A stretch of 64,000 bases of DNA. Source: Elusimicrobiota bacterium (GTDB lineage: Bacteria; Elusimicrobiota; Elusimicrobia; Elusimicrobiales; UBA9959). The notes under the pieces were generated by a model. It saw nothing but the letters and a program-made list of their open reading frames with translations. It had not been told where the DNA came from and did no database searches. Shown here piece by piece: positions 9,555 through 19,882 of this stretch (position 1 is the first letter of the stretch; every line of letters starts with the position of its first letter). Made by a program: the position numbers and the translations under genes. The stretch is from contig JACRER010000016.1 of assembly GCA_016234365.1 (NCBI GenBank), forward strand, positions 1 to 64,000, given 5' to 3'.

Positions 9555-11807
9555 TTAAAACAGTTCTTCGTCCGACTCCTGCGCCTTCAGATACTTGACC
9601 TGCTCCGATCCCTCCCCCTGGCCGTTCTCGAACCCGGTCGGGTCCGCCTCGGGGGACTGGCCTGCGGCCGGGGCGTCCGGCAGGGGCAGCAACGGGACTT
9701 CCTTGGGGCGCGAGGATTTGCGGGCCTTGGGTTTGGCGGCCGGCTTTTTGGCCGGCACCGCGGCGGCGCTCTTCTCTTTTACTCCCTGGTCCAGCAGCTC
9801 GATAGCGTTGTTGTTTATGCCGCGCACGATGTCCTGCTTGGCGGAATCCACTTCGAACTGGTAGATCAGCGGGTCCTGCTTGGGGCGCAGCAGGCGGTAC
9901 TGCACCACCAGGATATCCCCGTGCAGCGGGGTGGCGGTCCACTCCTCGTTGGCGCCGCCGGCGGCGCCGGACAGGAACGAGTTGGCGAACCAGGTGGCTA
10001 TGGTGCCGCGGCCTCCGGACAATTTATAGTTCTTCACTATATCCAGAGCCTTGCGGATGTTCTCGGAAACTGGTTTGGCCGGTTCGGGCGCGGCCGGAGG
10101 CTGCTGGGCCTGCTGGGCGCCTTCGGGCTGCGGCTGGGCCTCGGCGGCGGGCGCTCCGGCGGGCTCGGCTTTAGCGGCGGGCCCCTTATCTTCGAGCTGG
10201 CTGGTCAGGGCGGCGGGCTTCTTCCTGCCGCCGATATTCATCATAAGGAGTTCGGAAGTGCTGGCGCCCTCTCCGAGGAAGAGGTACCCAAGGCCTCCAG
10301 CGGCCACCGAGGCGAAAGCGACCAGGATCCCGAGGAAGGCCATCTTCCCGCCCTTCTTCTTAGGCTTCTCCTGCGGCTTGGGCGCGGGCGCGCCTTTGAC
10401 GGTTGCGACCGGGATGCGCTGAGTGGTCTCGGGGGAATCGGCGGGGGCGGCAGGCGCCTTTTTATCCTCGGCGGGCTGCACGGCGGGAGCCGGCTGGCTG
10501 GGCTGAGCGGCCGGGGCGGCGGCGGCGGCAGGCTGGACGCCAAAAGTGAAGCCATGCTGGGGCGCAGCCTGCGGCTGGGGTGCGGCGGCTTTCTGAGGCA
10601 CGCCAAAATCGAACGTGGGCGGCTTCACCGCCTGGGCCTGCGAGGGCATGGTGCGGGTGGACTGGGCCGCGGGCGGTACGGCGGGCGCGCCGGGAGCGTC
10701 GGCCTTGGGCGCTATCTTGAACTGCTGGGAGGTTTCGGGCCCCTTGGCGGTTACCACCGTAAAATCGTAGACCACGCCGCCGGCCTGCTGGGGCAGCGGT
10801 TCCAGGTTCTCCGGCTTGAACGCCCCGGGCGGGGCGGCTTCCGGCCCGGGCAGCGGCTTATCGTAGTGCGAGCCGTAGACGTAGGCCGGGGCCTGCGTCT
10901 GGCCGAGGCTCTTGAACTTGCGGCTGGTAAGGCCGGCGTCGTCCGAAGGTTCCTTGGGCTGCACTCCGAGAGAAGTCTCCAGCTTTATCCGGCTGGCCTG
11001 GGGGATGCTCTTCAGGACCCGGCTTTCCATCTCGGGCACGGTCCCCTCGGGACGGGGAGCCGGGGCCTGGGCCGCGGGCCCGGGCTGCGCGGCCGCTTTT
11101 GGGGCGGGGCGGGCGGCCGGGACCGAATCGTCCTTAAGCGCCAGTTCCTCTTTCCTTATCTCCTCTATCTTGCGGATGGTATCGTCTTTTTCCTTAAGCT
11201 CGGCCAGGTGGCGCACCTGCTCCAGCTCACGCACGTTCTCGGCCGAGCGGCCCAGTTCGTTCTTAACGCGGGCTTCCAGCTCCAGGATGCGCTCGCGGTT
11301 CTTCTTCTCCTCCAGGTCCTTCATGCGGATCTTTTCGAGGAGCAGGTTCTTCTCCCAGCGGGCGGCTTCCAGTTCTTCCTGGATGCGCGAAAGGCGGATG
11401 TCGAATTTCTCGGCCAGGTCGTAATCGGTATCCTGGCCGGGCCTGGCGGGGCTCTCTTTGCCCTCCTTGTAGGCGCCGAGGATATTGTCGATGGTGTCGA
11501 GCAGGTCGCCGTAGGAGGCGCCGGGGCCCGGCTCCTTGTCTTCGAAGTAGCGGACGGTGGAGCTGAAACCGGTCTCGTAATCGTAGGCGCCGGACATGAC
11601 GCCGGCGCCGACCACGCGGCCCACGCCCACGCTCATGGCGGCGGCCACATCGGGGATCTGGGAAGCCGGGCGCCAGTCTCCGGGGTTGTCGCCGGTGCAG
11701 GTCTCGGGGCAGACCAGGCTCTCCTCGGCAAAAGCGGGAAGGGCCAGCATTTCTGCCGGCTCGTAGGGCCCGAGGATATTGCCTTCAGAGTAGAACCAGT
11801 ATTTCAT
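9555..11807 (-). CDS. Large uncharacterised protein: N-terminal GYF_2/DUF4339-like domain, coiled coil, Pro/Ala linker, one TM helix, C-terminal extracytoplasmic domain
   Basis: MKYWFYSEGNILGPYEPAEMLALPAF..ESLVCPE resembles GYF_2; charged coiled coil; TM MAFLGILVAFASVAAGGLGYLFL; lies directly upstream of pilB-pilT-pilC on the same strand. Confidence 0.7.
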   Translation of the reverse strand: MKYWFYSEGNILGPYEPAEMLALPAFAEESLVCPETCTGDNPGDWRPASQIPDVAAAMSVGVGRVVGAGVMSGAYDYETGFSSTVRYFEDKEPGPGASYGDLLDTIDNILGAYKEGKESPARPGQDTDYDLAEKFDIRLSRIQEELEAARWEKNLLLEKIRMKDLEEKKNRERILELEARVKNELGRSAENVRELEQVRHLAELKEKDDTIRKIEEIRKEELALKDDSVPAARPAPKAAAQPGPAAQAPAPRPEGTVPEMESRVLKSIPQASRIKLETSLGVQPKEPSDDAGLTSRKFKSLGQTQAPAYVYGSHYDKPLPGPEAAPPGAFKPENLEPLPQQAGGVVYDFTVVTAKGPETSQQFKIAPKADAPGAPAVPPAAQSTRTMPSQAQAVKPPTFDFGVPQKAAAPQPQAAPQHGFTFGVQPAAAAAPAAQPSQPAPAVQPAEDKKAPAAPADSPETTQRIPVATVKGAPAPKPQEKPKKKGGKMAFLGILVAFASVAAGGLGYLFLGEGASTSELLMMNIGGRKKPAALTSQLEDKGPAAKAEPAGAPAAEAQPQPEGAQQAQQPPAAPEPAKPVSENIRKALDIVKNYKLSGGRGTIATWFANSFLSGAAGGANEEWTATPLHGDILVVQYRLLRPKQDPLIYQFEVDSAKQDIVRGINNNAIELLDQGVKEKSAAAVPAKKPAAKPKARKSSRPKEVPLLPLPDAPAAGQSPEADPTGFENGQGEGSEQVKYLKAQESDEELF

Positions 11808-11933
11808 AGGTCTCGCTATGAAAAGTTTAGCAATCCTCTATTTAGAATTTGATTCAAAGATGTGGCTAAATTGTTACACGGGTCGCCGGCATGTCTCCCT
11901 CATCAGGCTCCTACGGCAGGCTGAATAATGGGA

Positions 11934-12064
11934 GCGGGCGGCGAGGGTGTGCCTTCGCAGGGGCCTCACGAAACCCGAGCTTGCATAAGCGCGAGGGTTG
12001 AGTGCGAGAGCGGGGCCACGGTGTGGCCCCGCGTACCCGGAGAAGGCATACCCTTGACGCCCGC
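11934..12064. repeat. Long intergenic palindromic/structured element (three-way-junction-like)
   Basis: Closing stem gcgggcg/cgcccgc (11934-11940 with 12058-12064) and gggtgtgccttc/gaaggcataccc (11945-11956 with 12042-12053); internal hairpin gcggggccac-ggt-gtggccccgc (12010-12032). Confidence 0.6.
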
Positions 12065-12082
12065 GAACCTCCAGGCCGGCCG

Positions 12083-13522
12083 TTACAATTTGGCTATGGC
12101 CCCGGAGATGCGGCGCAGGGTTTCGGGTTTGCCCAGGAGCTCCGCTATTTCCACGGCGCCGGTCGGGGTGACGGCCTGGCCGGAGATGGCTATGCGCAGC
12201 GGCCACATCACCGGGCCCAGTTTGGCGCCTTTGGCCTCGGCGTAGCCTTTCACCGCCGCCAGGATAGCCGCGTAGTCCCACGAGCCAAGCCCGGAAAGAA
12301 GCTCCTGCAGGTCCGCCAGCGCCGCTTTGCAGCTTTCGCGCGTGGTCTTGTTCTTGGCGTGCACGAACAGCTCCGCGGAGTAATTATCGTCGAGCGCGGC
12401 CAGGAAGGCCGTCATCTGCGGCAGGTCGGAAAGTTTCTCCACCTTGCCCTGGATATACCCGCTCAGCTTTTTCGCGTCGAAGCCCGCGGTTATGGCCGCG
12501 GGATAGAACTTCAGGAATAGTTCGTGCGCCTTCTCCGGCGGCAGGGCCTTTATATGCTGGGCGTTGAGCCAGGTCAGCTTGGTCTCGTCGAACATGGCCG
12601 GCGCCTTGCCGATGCGCGCTATGTCGAACTTGGCTATGAGGTCAGCCTTCGTGAAGAACTCCTGCTCGGTGCCCGGGTTCCAGCCCAGCAGCGCGATATA
12701 GTTAAGAATGGCCTCGGGCAGGTAACCCCGGTTAAGGAAGTCCCCCAGCGCCACGCTGCCCTCGCGCTTGGAAAGTTTCTTGCCGCTCGGCCCCAGGATA
12801 TGCGGCAGGTGGATGTGCTCCGGGATGTCCCAGCCGAAAGCCCTGTAGAGCAGGATGTACTTCGGCGTGGAAGAAATATATTCGCAGCCGCGCATCACGT
12901 GCGAGATGCCCATCAGGTGGTCGTCCACGACGTTGGCGAAATTATAGGTCGGAAAACCGTCGCGCTTGAGCAGGATCTGGTCGTCCAGCTGCTTATTCTC
13001 CACCACGATATCCCCGTAGATGAAATCCTTGAAGGAGGTGGAGCCTTCTTTGTCTATCCGCTGGCGGATAACGAAAGGCATCCCCTTGGCCAGGTTGGCC
13101 TGCACCTCGGCCTCCGACAGCCGGCCGCAGCGCCCGTCGTACCCCAGGATCGGGGCGTCGTGCTCCTCGCCGGGCTCCTCCTGCTTCTCGGTCTTGTCGC
13201 AGAAGCAGCGGTAGGCGTGGCCGCCGGCCAGCAGCTTCTGGGCGTACTCCCTGTAAAGCGGCAGGCGGGCGCTCTGCACGTAAGGCCCGAAGTCCCCGCC
13301 CTTATCCGGCCCCTCGTCGTGTTCCAGGCCGGTAACGGCGAGGCTTTCGTAGATCACCTTTACGCTGTCCTCAACCAGGCGCGCCTGGTCGGTATCCTCT
13401 ATCCTCAGGATGAAAGTGCCCTCGTTGCGGCGCGCATGCAGGTACGCGTAGAGCGCGGTGCGCAGGTTGCCGATATGCATGTAGCCCGTCGGGCTCGGGG
13501 CGAATCTGGTTCTGACTTCCAT
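12083..13522 (-). CDS. gltX: Glutamate--tRNA ligase
   Basis: MEVRTRFAPSPTGYMHIGNLRTALYAYLHAR, KLSKREGS motif. Confidence 0.96.
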   Translation of the reverse strand: MEVRTRFAPSPTGYMHIGNLRTALYAYLHARRNEGTFILRIEDTDQARLVEDSVKVIYESLAVTGLEHDEGPDKGGDFGPYVQSARLPLYREYAQKLLAGGHAYRCFCDKTEKQEEPGEEHDAPILGYDGRCGRLSEAEVQANLAKGMPFVIRQRIDKEGSTSFKDFIYGDIVVENKQLDDQILLKRDGFPTYNFANVVDDHLMGISHVMRGCEYISSTPKYILLYRAFGWDIPEHIHLPHILGPSGKKLSKREGSVALGDFLNRGYLPEAILNYIALLGWNPGTEQEFFTKADLIAKFDIARIGKAPAMFDETKLTWLNAQHIKALPPEKAHELFLKFYPAAITAGFDAKKLSGYIQGKVEKLSDLPQMTAFLAALDDNYSAELFVHAKNKTTRESCKAALADLQELLSGLGSWDYAAILAAVKGYAEAKGAKLGPVMWPLRIAISGQAVTPTGAVEIAELLGKPETLRRISGAIAKL

Positions 13523-13543
13523 GTTGTGGTCCTTGTAGGCTGG

Positions 13544-15193
13544 TTATTTACCGGACTCGGCCAGGAGTTCCCTGGCATGCTCGAGCCCGAGTTCGGTGGA
13601 CTGCTTCTTGCCGCCCAGCATGCGGGCTATCTCTTTCTCCCGGGCAGCGGGGTCCAGCAGGCGCACGGAGGCGGCGGCCACGCCGGCTTTCACGTCCTTC
13701 TCCACGAAGAAATGCCTGTCGCCGAACGCGGCCACCTGCGGCAGGTGCGTGATGCAGAAGATCTGTTTGGAGCCCGCCAGCCTGGCCAGTTTCTCCCCCA
13801 CCAGCCGGCCGGTCACGGCGCCCACGCCGGCGTCCACTTCGTCGAAGACCTGGGCGCCTATGCGGTCCGCGCGCGAGAGCACGGTCTTGAGCGCCAGCAT
13901 GATGCGGGCCATCTCGCCGCCCGACGCGGTGTAGCGCAGCGGCCGCAGCGGGTAGCCGGGGTTGGCCGTAAAAAGATACTCGACCGAGTCCCCCCCGAAG
14001 GAAGCTATGGCGTTCTCGTCGTAAGCGGCGTCCACGGAGAACCGGACTTCTTTGAACCCCAGGCCTTCCGCTTCTTTTATGACTTCGGCGGAAAGTTTCT
14101 TCGCGGCGGCGACGCGCTTGTCGTGCAGGGCGGAAGCCAGTTTTTCAAGTTTGGCTTTAGCCGTGGAAAGTTTCTTTTCTATCTCGGAGCGGTCCAGGGT
14201 CAGGTCGTCGAGGCTGGCGGCCTTGGCGCGCAGCTCGGCCGCCTTGGCCAGCACGGCGGGGATGTCCGCGCCGTATTTCTTCTTGAGGCTCTTGAACTTT
14301 TCCAGGCGGCCCAGCACGCGGTCCACCTCGCCGGGGTCGGAATGCACGCCTTTGCCGTAAGCGCGCAGCTCGCCGGCCAGGTCGCGCAGCTCGATGGCCG
14401 TCGAGGCAAAACGGGCCGCCAGCGGGTCCGCGGTAGGGTCTATGGCGGCAAGCGCCTTTAGATTCTCCTGCGCCTTCTCCGCCGCGCCCGCGGCGTCGTC
14501 TATAAGCGCGTGGGCGCCGCCGGAGAGGGTAAAGAGCTTCTCGGAATTCTTCAGGCGCGGCCAGAGGGCTTCCAGTTCCTCCTCTTCGCCTTCCTTCAGG
14601 TTCGCCGATTCGATGTCGTTCAGTTGGAATTTATACAGGTCCAGCAGGCGGCTGCGTTCGTCCTCGGACATGGAAACGGCGTTGAGCGCCTCTTCGAGAG
14701 ACCGGACCGCACCCCAGGCCCCGGCCACGGCGGCGGCCTCTTTTTCGAGTTTGCCGTAGCGGTCCAGCAGGTCGCGCTGCGTCTCGGGTTTGAGCAGGCT
14801 CTGGTGCTCGTTCTGGCCGTGAAAATCCACCAGCCAGCCGCCCACTTCCGAAAGCTGGGCCAGCGTAGCGGGAGAACCGTTTACGGCGGCGCGCGTGCGG
14901 CCCTTGGGGTCCGCCTGGCGCCGTATCCTGAAAGTATCGCCCTTTATGCCCCAGCGCTCGGCCGCGGCGGCCGGCAGGTTGTCGGCCTCGAACTCCCCTT
15001 CCACTTCGGCGCAGGCCGCGCCCGGGCGCAGGATGTCGGCCCCGGAGCGTTCGCCCAGCAGGAAGCCTAAGGCGGAAATGATGATCGACTTGCCGGCGCC
15101 GGTCTCGCCGGTGAAGATATTGAGGCCGGTGCCGGGTTCCAGGTCCAGCGCCTCTATCACGGCGAAGTTCTTTATCGAAAGTTTCTTAAGCAT
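13544..15193 (-). CDS. recN: DNA repair protein RecN (start trimmed to the internal Met MLKKLSIKNFAVIEAL)
   Basis: SMC-like Walker A GETGAGKSIIISALGFLLGERSGAD; DFHGQNEHQSLL; C-terminal ABC motif with FDEVDAGVGAVTGRLVGEKL..ITHLPQVAA. Confidence 0.95.
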   Translation of the reverse strand: MLKKLSIKNFAVIEALDLEPGTGLNIFTGETGAGKSIIISALGFLLGERSGADILRPGAACAEVEGEFEADNLPAAAAERWGIKGDTFRIRRQADPKGRTRAAVNGSPATLAQLSEVGGWLVDFHGQNEHQSLLKPETQRDLLDRYGKLEKEAAAVAGAWGAVRSLEEALNAVSMSEDERSRLLDLYKFQLNDIESANLKEGEEEELEALWPRLKNSEKLFTLSGGAHALIDDAAGAAEKAQENLKALAAIDPTADPLAARFASTAIELRDLAGELRAYGKGVHSDPGEVDRVLGRLEKFKSLKKKYGADIPAVLAKAAELRAKAASLDDLTLDRSEIEKKLSTAKAKLEKLASALHDKRVAAAKKLSAEVIKEAEGLGFKEVRFSVDAAYDENAIASFGGDSVEYLFTANPGYPLRPLRYTASGGEMARIMLALKTVLSRADRIGAQVFDEVDAGVGAVTGRLVGEKLARLAGSKQIFCITHLPQVAAFGDRHFFVEKDVKAGVAAASVRLLDPAAREKEIARMLGGKKQSTELGLEHARELLAESGK

Positions 15194-15217
15194 ACGCAAG
15201 CACCTGAGGCGGGACGG

Positions 15218-15321
15218 CAAGGCGTTCCCCGTACGCCCCACTTGGGGAGGGGGACCCGGCCCGAAGGGACGGGGGAACCGCGCAACGGTTCCCCGGGTGT
15301 GGGGCGCAGGGGAATGCCTTG
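15218..15321. repeat. Intergenic palindromic/structured element upstream of recN
   Basis: caaggcgttcccc/ggggaatgccttg (15218-15230 with 15309-15321), cgccccac/gtggggcg, inner ggggaaccg-cgcaa-cggttcccc. Confidence 0.6.
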
Positions 15322-15337
15322 GCGGCACGCCTCCACA

Positions 15338-16180
15338 CTAGCGTTCTCCCCAGCTTAACTTCCTGCGCAGGATGTCGAAATAGGAGAAGCCCACGGGCGC
15401 CAGCAGTTTAAAGTTCTTGCGGTGCTTGCCCACCATGACCGTGTCGCCGTCCACCAGGCGGAAGTTCTCCTGCCCGTCCAGGGAAAGCGTCATCACGTGC
15501 GGGCCGTAGCGGCCGCTCTGCACCCGCACGGCCAGTTCGCGGCCGGCCGGCAGCACTATGGGCCGGTGGGTAAGCGTATGCGGGCAGATGGGCGACAGCA
15601 GGAAAACCTCCAGATCGGGCATCACTATGGGCCCGGAGGCGGCCAGGCTGTAGGCCGTGGAGCCGCTCGGCGTGGAAACTATGAGCCCGTCGCCGAAATA
15701 CTCGGACAGGAACTCGCCGCCGAACGAGGCGCGCAGCGTGAACGCGCGGGCCTCCTGGCTGCGAATGACGCAGTCGTTAAGGGCGGGCAGGGGCCCGAAG
15801 ACCGTCTTTTTGCCGCGCCGCACGTAAACGGAAAGCAGGCTGCGGTCCAGGATGCGGAATTCCCCCCGCAGGAAGCCGTCGATATTCTTAAGAAAGCCTT
15901 TGCGCTCTATACCGCTCAGAAAGCCCAGGCCGCCGGCGTTAATGCCCAGCACCGGGATGCCGCGCGCTATCACGTGGCGCGCGGCGTAAAGCACCGTGCC
16001 GTCGCCGCCCACGGCCACGGCCGCGTCCACTGGTTTCACCTCGCAGACGGCGTCGTTGACGCAGACGCGGGAGACCTTGGCCCCGGCGGCGCGCAGCCGG
16101 CGCTCCACCGCGGCGGCGTAGTCCATGGCCTTGCGCCTCTTGGAGTTATAGAACAGCAGGACGCTTTTTATGCGTTTCAT
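15338..16180 (-). CDS. nadK: NAD kinase
   Basis: AVGGDGTVLYAAR, GINAGGLGFLS, DGLIVSTPSGSTAYSLAASGPIV. Confidence 0.95.
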   Translation of the reverse strand: MKRIKSVLLFYNSKRRKAMDYAAAVERRLRAAGAKVSRVCVNDAVCEVKPVDAAVAVGGDGTVLYAARHVIARGIPVLGINAGGLGFLSGIERKGFLKNIDGFLRGEFRILDRSLLSVYVRRGKKTVFGPLPALNDCVIRSQEARAFTLRASFGGEFLSEYFGDGLIVSTPSGSTAYSLAASGPIVMPDLEVFLLSPICPHTLTHRPIVLPAGRELAVRVQSGRYGPHVMTLSLDGQENFRLVDGDTVMVGKHRKNFKLLAPVGFSYFDILRRKLSWGER

Positions 16181-16190
16181 TCGGGGTCCG

Positions 16191-17897
16191 TTACTTCGCC
16201 TCGGGGGCTTTTTGCTCTATCTTGGCCCAGGTGTCCTTCAGCGTCACCGTCCGGTTGAAGACCGGGGCGCCGGGCTTTGAATCCTTCGGGTCGGCAAAGA
16301 AATAGCCGAGCCGCTCGAACTGGAAGCGTGAACCGGCGGCGGCGGCCTTGAGCGAAGGCTCCAGCATGGCCCGCTCCAGGACTTCGAGGGAATTGCGGTT
16401 CATGTTCTCTTTGTAGTCGCGCCCTTCCTCCACGTCGTCCGGGTTGCGCTTGGTGAACAGCGCGTCGTAAAGGCGCACTGTCGCCGGGACCGCGTGGCGG
16501 GCGGAAACCCAGTGTATGGTGCCTTTTATTTTGCGGCCGTCGGGAGCGTCGCCGCCGCGGGTGGCCGGGTCATAGGTACAGTGCACTTCCGTAATATTGC
16601 CGGCGGCGTCCTTTGCCACGCTTTCGCATTTAACTATGTAAGCCGCGCGCAGGCGCACTTCAACCCCGGGCGTCATGCGGAAGAACTTCTTGGGCGGCAC
16701 TTCCTTAAAATCGTCAGCCTCGATGTAGAGTTCGCGCGAGAACGGCACCTTGCGCGTACCGGCGGCCGGATCCTCCGGATTGTTCACCACGTCCATCTCC
16801 TCGGTCTTGTCGGCCGGGTAATTATCCAAAACCACCTTCACGGGCTTAAGCACGGCCAGCGCGCGGGGCGCGGTCTTGTTGAGCTCGTTGCGCAGCGCGT
16901 TCTCCAGCACCCAGATGTCGGAAATGCCCGGCACCTTGGAGATCCCGATCTCGTCGCAGAAGGCGCGCAGGGCGCTAGCCGTGTAGCCGCGGCGGCGGAA
17001 ACCGGAGACCGTGGGCATGCGGGGATCGTCCCAGCCCTCCACGTATTTCTCTTTCACCAGCTCCAGCAGCTTGCGCTTGCTGGTGATGGTATTGCCCAGG
17101 GTACGGCGGGCGAACTCTATCTGCTGCGGGTGGTAGATGCCCAGCTGGTCTATGAACCAGTCGTAAAGCGGCCGGTGGTCCTCGAACTCCAGCGTACAGA
17201 TGGAATGCGTTATCCTTTCGATGGAGTCTTCCAGGCCGTGCGCCCAGTCGTACATGGGGTAGATGCACCACTTATTGCCCTGGCGGTGATGCTCGGCGTG
17301 CAGGATGCGGTACATCACCGGATCGCGCATGTTAAGGTTGGGATGCGCCATGTTTATTTTGGCGCGCAGCGTGCGCGACCCGTCGGGGAACTCCCCGTTC
17401 TTCATGCGGGTAAACAGGTCCACGTTCTCCTCTACGGAGCGGTTGCGGAAAGGGCTGTCTTTGCCGGGCTCGCCGGGAATGCCGCGGTGCTGGCGCACTT
17501 CCTCGGCGCTAAGGTCGCAGACGAAGGCCTTGCCGGCCTTCACCAGCTGCATGGCCCAGTCGTACATCTGCTGGAAATAGTCGGAGGCGAAGAACAGGCG
17601 GTCCTCGAAGTCCCCGCCCAGCCACTTCACGTCGTCGATGATGGAATCCACGTATTCCTGTTCTTCCTTGGACGGGTTGGTGTCGTCGAAGCGCAGGTTG
17701 AACTTGCCGTTATAGGCGCGCGCTATGCCCGAGTTGAGGATGATAGAAGTGGCGTGGCCGATGTGGAGGTAACCGTTAGGTTCCGGGGGAAAGCGCGTGT
17801 GCACGCGGCGCTCGAACCTGCCGGACTCGTTATCCTTGTCTATCAGCTCGTAGATGAAGTTGGTCTTCGCGGTGGTTTCCATAGGCAAATTATACAA
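16191..17897 (-). CDS. glnS: Glutamine--tRNA ligase
   Basis: [40 protein letters not shown], catalytic and anticodon-binding domains of class I GlnRS. Confidence 0.96.
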   Translation of the reverse strand: MYNLPMETTAKTNFIYELIDKDNESGRFERRVHTRFPPEPNGYLHIGHATSIILNSGIARAYNGKFNLRFDDTNPSKEEQEYVDSIIDDVKWLGGDFEDRLFFASDYFQQMYDWAMQLVKAGKAFVCDLSAEEVRQHRGIPGEPGKDSPFRNRSVEENVDLFTRMKNGEFPDGSRTLRAKINMAHPNLNMRDPVMYRILHAEHHRQGNKWCIYPMYDWAHGLEDSIERITHSICTLEFEDHRPLYDWFIDQLGIYHPQQIEFARRTLGNTITSKRKLLELVKEKYVEGWDDPRMPTVSGFRRRGYTASALRAFCDEIGISKVPGISDIWVLENALRNELNKTAPRALAVLKPVKVVLDNYPADKTEEMDVVNNPEDPAAGTRKVPFSRELYIEADDFKEVPPKKFFRMTPGVEVRLRAAYIVKCESVAKDAAGNITEVHCTYDPATRGGDAPDGRKIKGTIHWVSARHAVPATVRLYDALFTKRNPDDVEEGRDYKENMNRNSLEVLERAMLEPSLKAAAAGSRFQFERLGYFFADPKDSKPGAPVFNRTVTLKDTWAKIEQKAPEAK

Positions 17898-17898
17898 T

Positions 17899-19815
17899 TT
17901 ATGGGAGGCCGGGCCCGATGGGGACCACCGCCCCTTTTACGGCATCCGCGCCGGCGCCGGCCAGCTCCGCGCGGACCCCGCCGCGGCTGAGGGTTATCCC
18001 GCCGACCTTCCAGTTAAAAACATCCCCGGAACCGGAGTAGCCGGGCGCGTAGCCGTCCCAGCCGCAGGAAACTTCCTCCGCCCCCTCCTTCTCGCCGGGC
18101 CAGAGGCGGCGCACCTCACCGCCATTTTTCCTAAGCCCCGCCAGGACCAGGGACAGGTCCTCCGGTACGGGCCCGTACGGCAGGAGCATGGTCTTTATCT
18201 TTATCCGCGAAGAGAGTTCCGTTAAGCCGCTGTAATTCTTCTTTTCCAGCGACGAGATCATCACGCCTTCCAGTTCCAGCGCGCCGCTCTCGAGCACCGC
18301 GCCGGCCAGTTTGGCGCCGTTCACCCCCGGGTTGAGCAGGTAGAGGCCGCCGCCCGCGCCGGACACCAGCGCGCTGCCGGTGTTGCCGTCGCCGAAGAGC
18401 GCCCCGCCCTGGCCGCGCACGCGCAGCGCCGCGGCTGACGGCCCCAGCCCCATGACCGCCAGCCCCGCCACGACCAGCGCGTAAAGCCGCATCCGCCCAA
18501 AGCCGAGCCGCGGCGCGTGCAGCACGGCGAAAGCCAGGATAAAAGCCCCGGCTACAGCCCAGGCCGATGGCTCCGGGACCGCCACCGACGCGTAAGGCAG
18601 CCCGGCGAAGAATTTCACCGCCCAGATAAACCCCGCCATGAACCGGGCCACCGCCCAACCCAGCCAGGCGGCCGCCGGGCCGGCCCAGGAAAAAGCGGCC
18701 AGCAGGAAGCCCAGGCCCATGGCGACCGCCGAAGCCGGTACCAGCACCATATTCGAGACCAGCGACGCCATGGAAACTTTGTGGAAATAAACCACCAGCA
18801 CCGGGTAGAGGAAGAGCTGCGCGAAGAAACTGACCGCCAGGAGGCCCAGCGCTTTGCCCGCGAGGCCGCGCACCCGCAGATAAGGGCCCCAGGCGGAGAA
18901 GCCGGCGGTAAGCCCGTAAGCGGCCAGAAACGACATCTGGAATCCCGCGTCGAACAGCGAGTGCGGCGCCAGCGCCAGGATCAGCAGGGCGGCCAGCGTC
19001 AGCGCGTGAAAGGCCCCCGCCTCGCGCCTGGCCAGCCAGGCCGCCAGCCCCGCCGCGAACATCAGGTAAGCGCGCACCAGCGGCGGCTCGAGCCCGACGC
19101 AAAGCACGTAGAGCCCCGCGGCCGCCAGCGCCGCCAGGCCCGAGGCGCGCCGCCGCACCCCTAAACGCGCGCAGAGGAAGTAAACCACCGCCACCACGAA
19201 TCCGACGTTGGAACCAGAAGCCACCAGCAGATGCATAGCGCCGGAATCCTGGAAGGCGGCCCGCAGCTCCGGGCCTATGCCCCGTTTTTCCCCAAGCACC
19301 ACGCCGCCGAGCACGGCCGCCGGCTCAGGCGGCAGCGCGCGGGCAAAAACCCCCATGCAGCCGTAGCGGATGGCGCGGGCCAGGCGGAGCACCGGGTTGG
19401 CGCGGCGCGTTACCTCCAGGTCCGTAGCGCGGGCCTGCGCCGCCACGCCGCGGCGCGCCAGGTAATCGCCCCAGTCCAGGCCGCCGGGCGTCTCCGCCCC
19501 CCTGGGGCTTTCCAGTTCGGCCAGAAAGGTGACGGTATCGCCGTAGGAGGCGCCTTCGAGCGAGCGGGTATAGACCATAAGCCCGCCTCCGTACGGCCGG
19601 CCGTAAAGGCGCACCCCGTCAAGGCCGAACCGCCAGCCGCCGCGCGTCTGCGCGGGGTATTCACCCACGCGGCCCTCTACCAGGACTCCGGAGCGAGGCA
19701 GCGCGAAAGGCGGGGCCTCAGGCGGCTTCAGGAAGAAGCCCCGGAAAACGGCGATAGCCGCCGCCCAGGCGAGCAGCAGCAGGAATATAGGCCTGCGGTA
19801 ACAGGAAAGATGCAT
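17899..19815 (-). CDS. comEC: ComEC/Rec2-type DNA internalisation protein
   Basis: [17 protein letters not shown]-type competence domain, [13 protein letters not shown], multiple TM helices, degraded metallo-hydrolase-like C-terminus. Confidence 0.88.
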   Translation of the reverse strand: MHLSCYRRPIFLLLLAWAAAIAVFRGFFLKPPEAPPFALPRSGVLVEGRVGEYPAQTRGGWRFGLDGVRLYGRPYGGGLMVYTRSLEGASYGDTVTFLAELESPRGAETPGGLDWGDYLARRGVAAQARATDLEVTRRANPVLRLARAIRYGCMGVFARALPPEPAAVLGGVVLGEKRGIGPELRAAFQDSGAMHLLVASGSNVGFVVAVVYFLCARLGVRRRASGLAALAAAGLYVLCVGLEPPLVRAYLMFAAGLAAWLARREAGAFHALTLAALLILALAPHSLFDAGFQMSFLAAYGLTAGFSAWGPYLRVRGLAGKALGLLAVSFFAQLFLYPVLVVYFHKVSMASLVSNMVLVPASAVAMGLGFLLAAFSWAGPAAAWLGWAVARFMAGFIWAVKFFAGLPYASVAVPEPSAWAVAGAFILAFAVLHAPRLGFGRMRLYALVVAGLAVMGLGPSAAALRVRGQGGALFGDGNTGSALVSGAGGGLYLLNPGVNGAKLAGAVLESGALELEGVMISSLEKKNYSGLTELSSRIKIKTMLLPYGPVPEDLSLVLAGLRKNGGEVRRLWPGEKEGAEEVSCGWDGYAPGYSGSGDVFNWKVGGITLSRGGVRAELAGAGADAVKGAVVPIGPGLP

Positions 19816-19882
19816 AGCTTTCGCCGCCGGAGGCGAAGCCGAGGTGACTGAAGTTGCGGCGGTCCCTAACCCAGAACGGAAC

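Noticed and set aside
9921-11852. 643-aa plus-strand Gly-rich ORF
   Set aside because: Antisense to the GYF-domain gene, which has better domain evidence and a plausible start.
11874-12281. 135-aa minus ORF over the gltX 3' end and structured element
   Set aside because: Overlaps gltX in another frame and is explained by the palindromic intergenic sequence.
15258-15295. cggcccga..cgggggaaccgcgc resembles part of the 47.85 kb riboswitch
   Set aside because: Lacks the GGNGATG hairpin and TGATGACxxCTAC of the fluoride aptamer; similarity is limited to a GC-rich hairpin arm.
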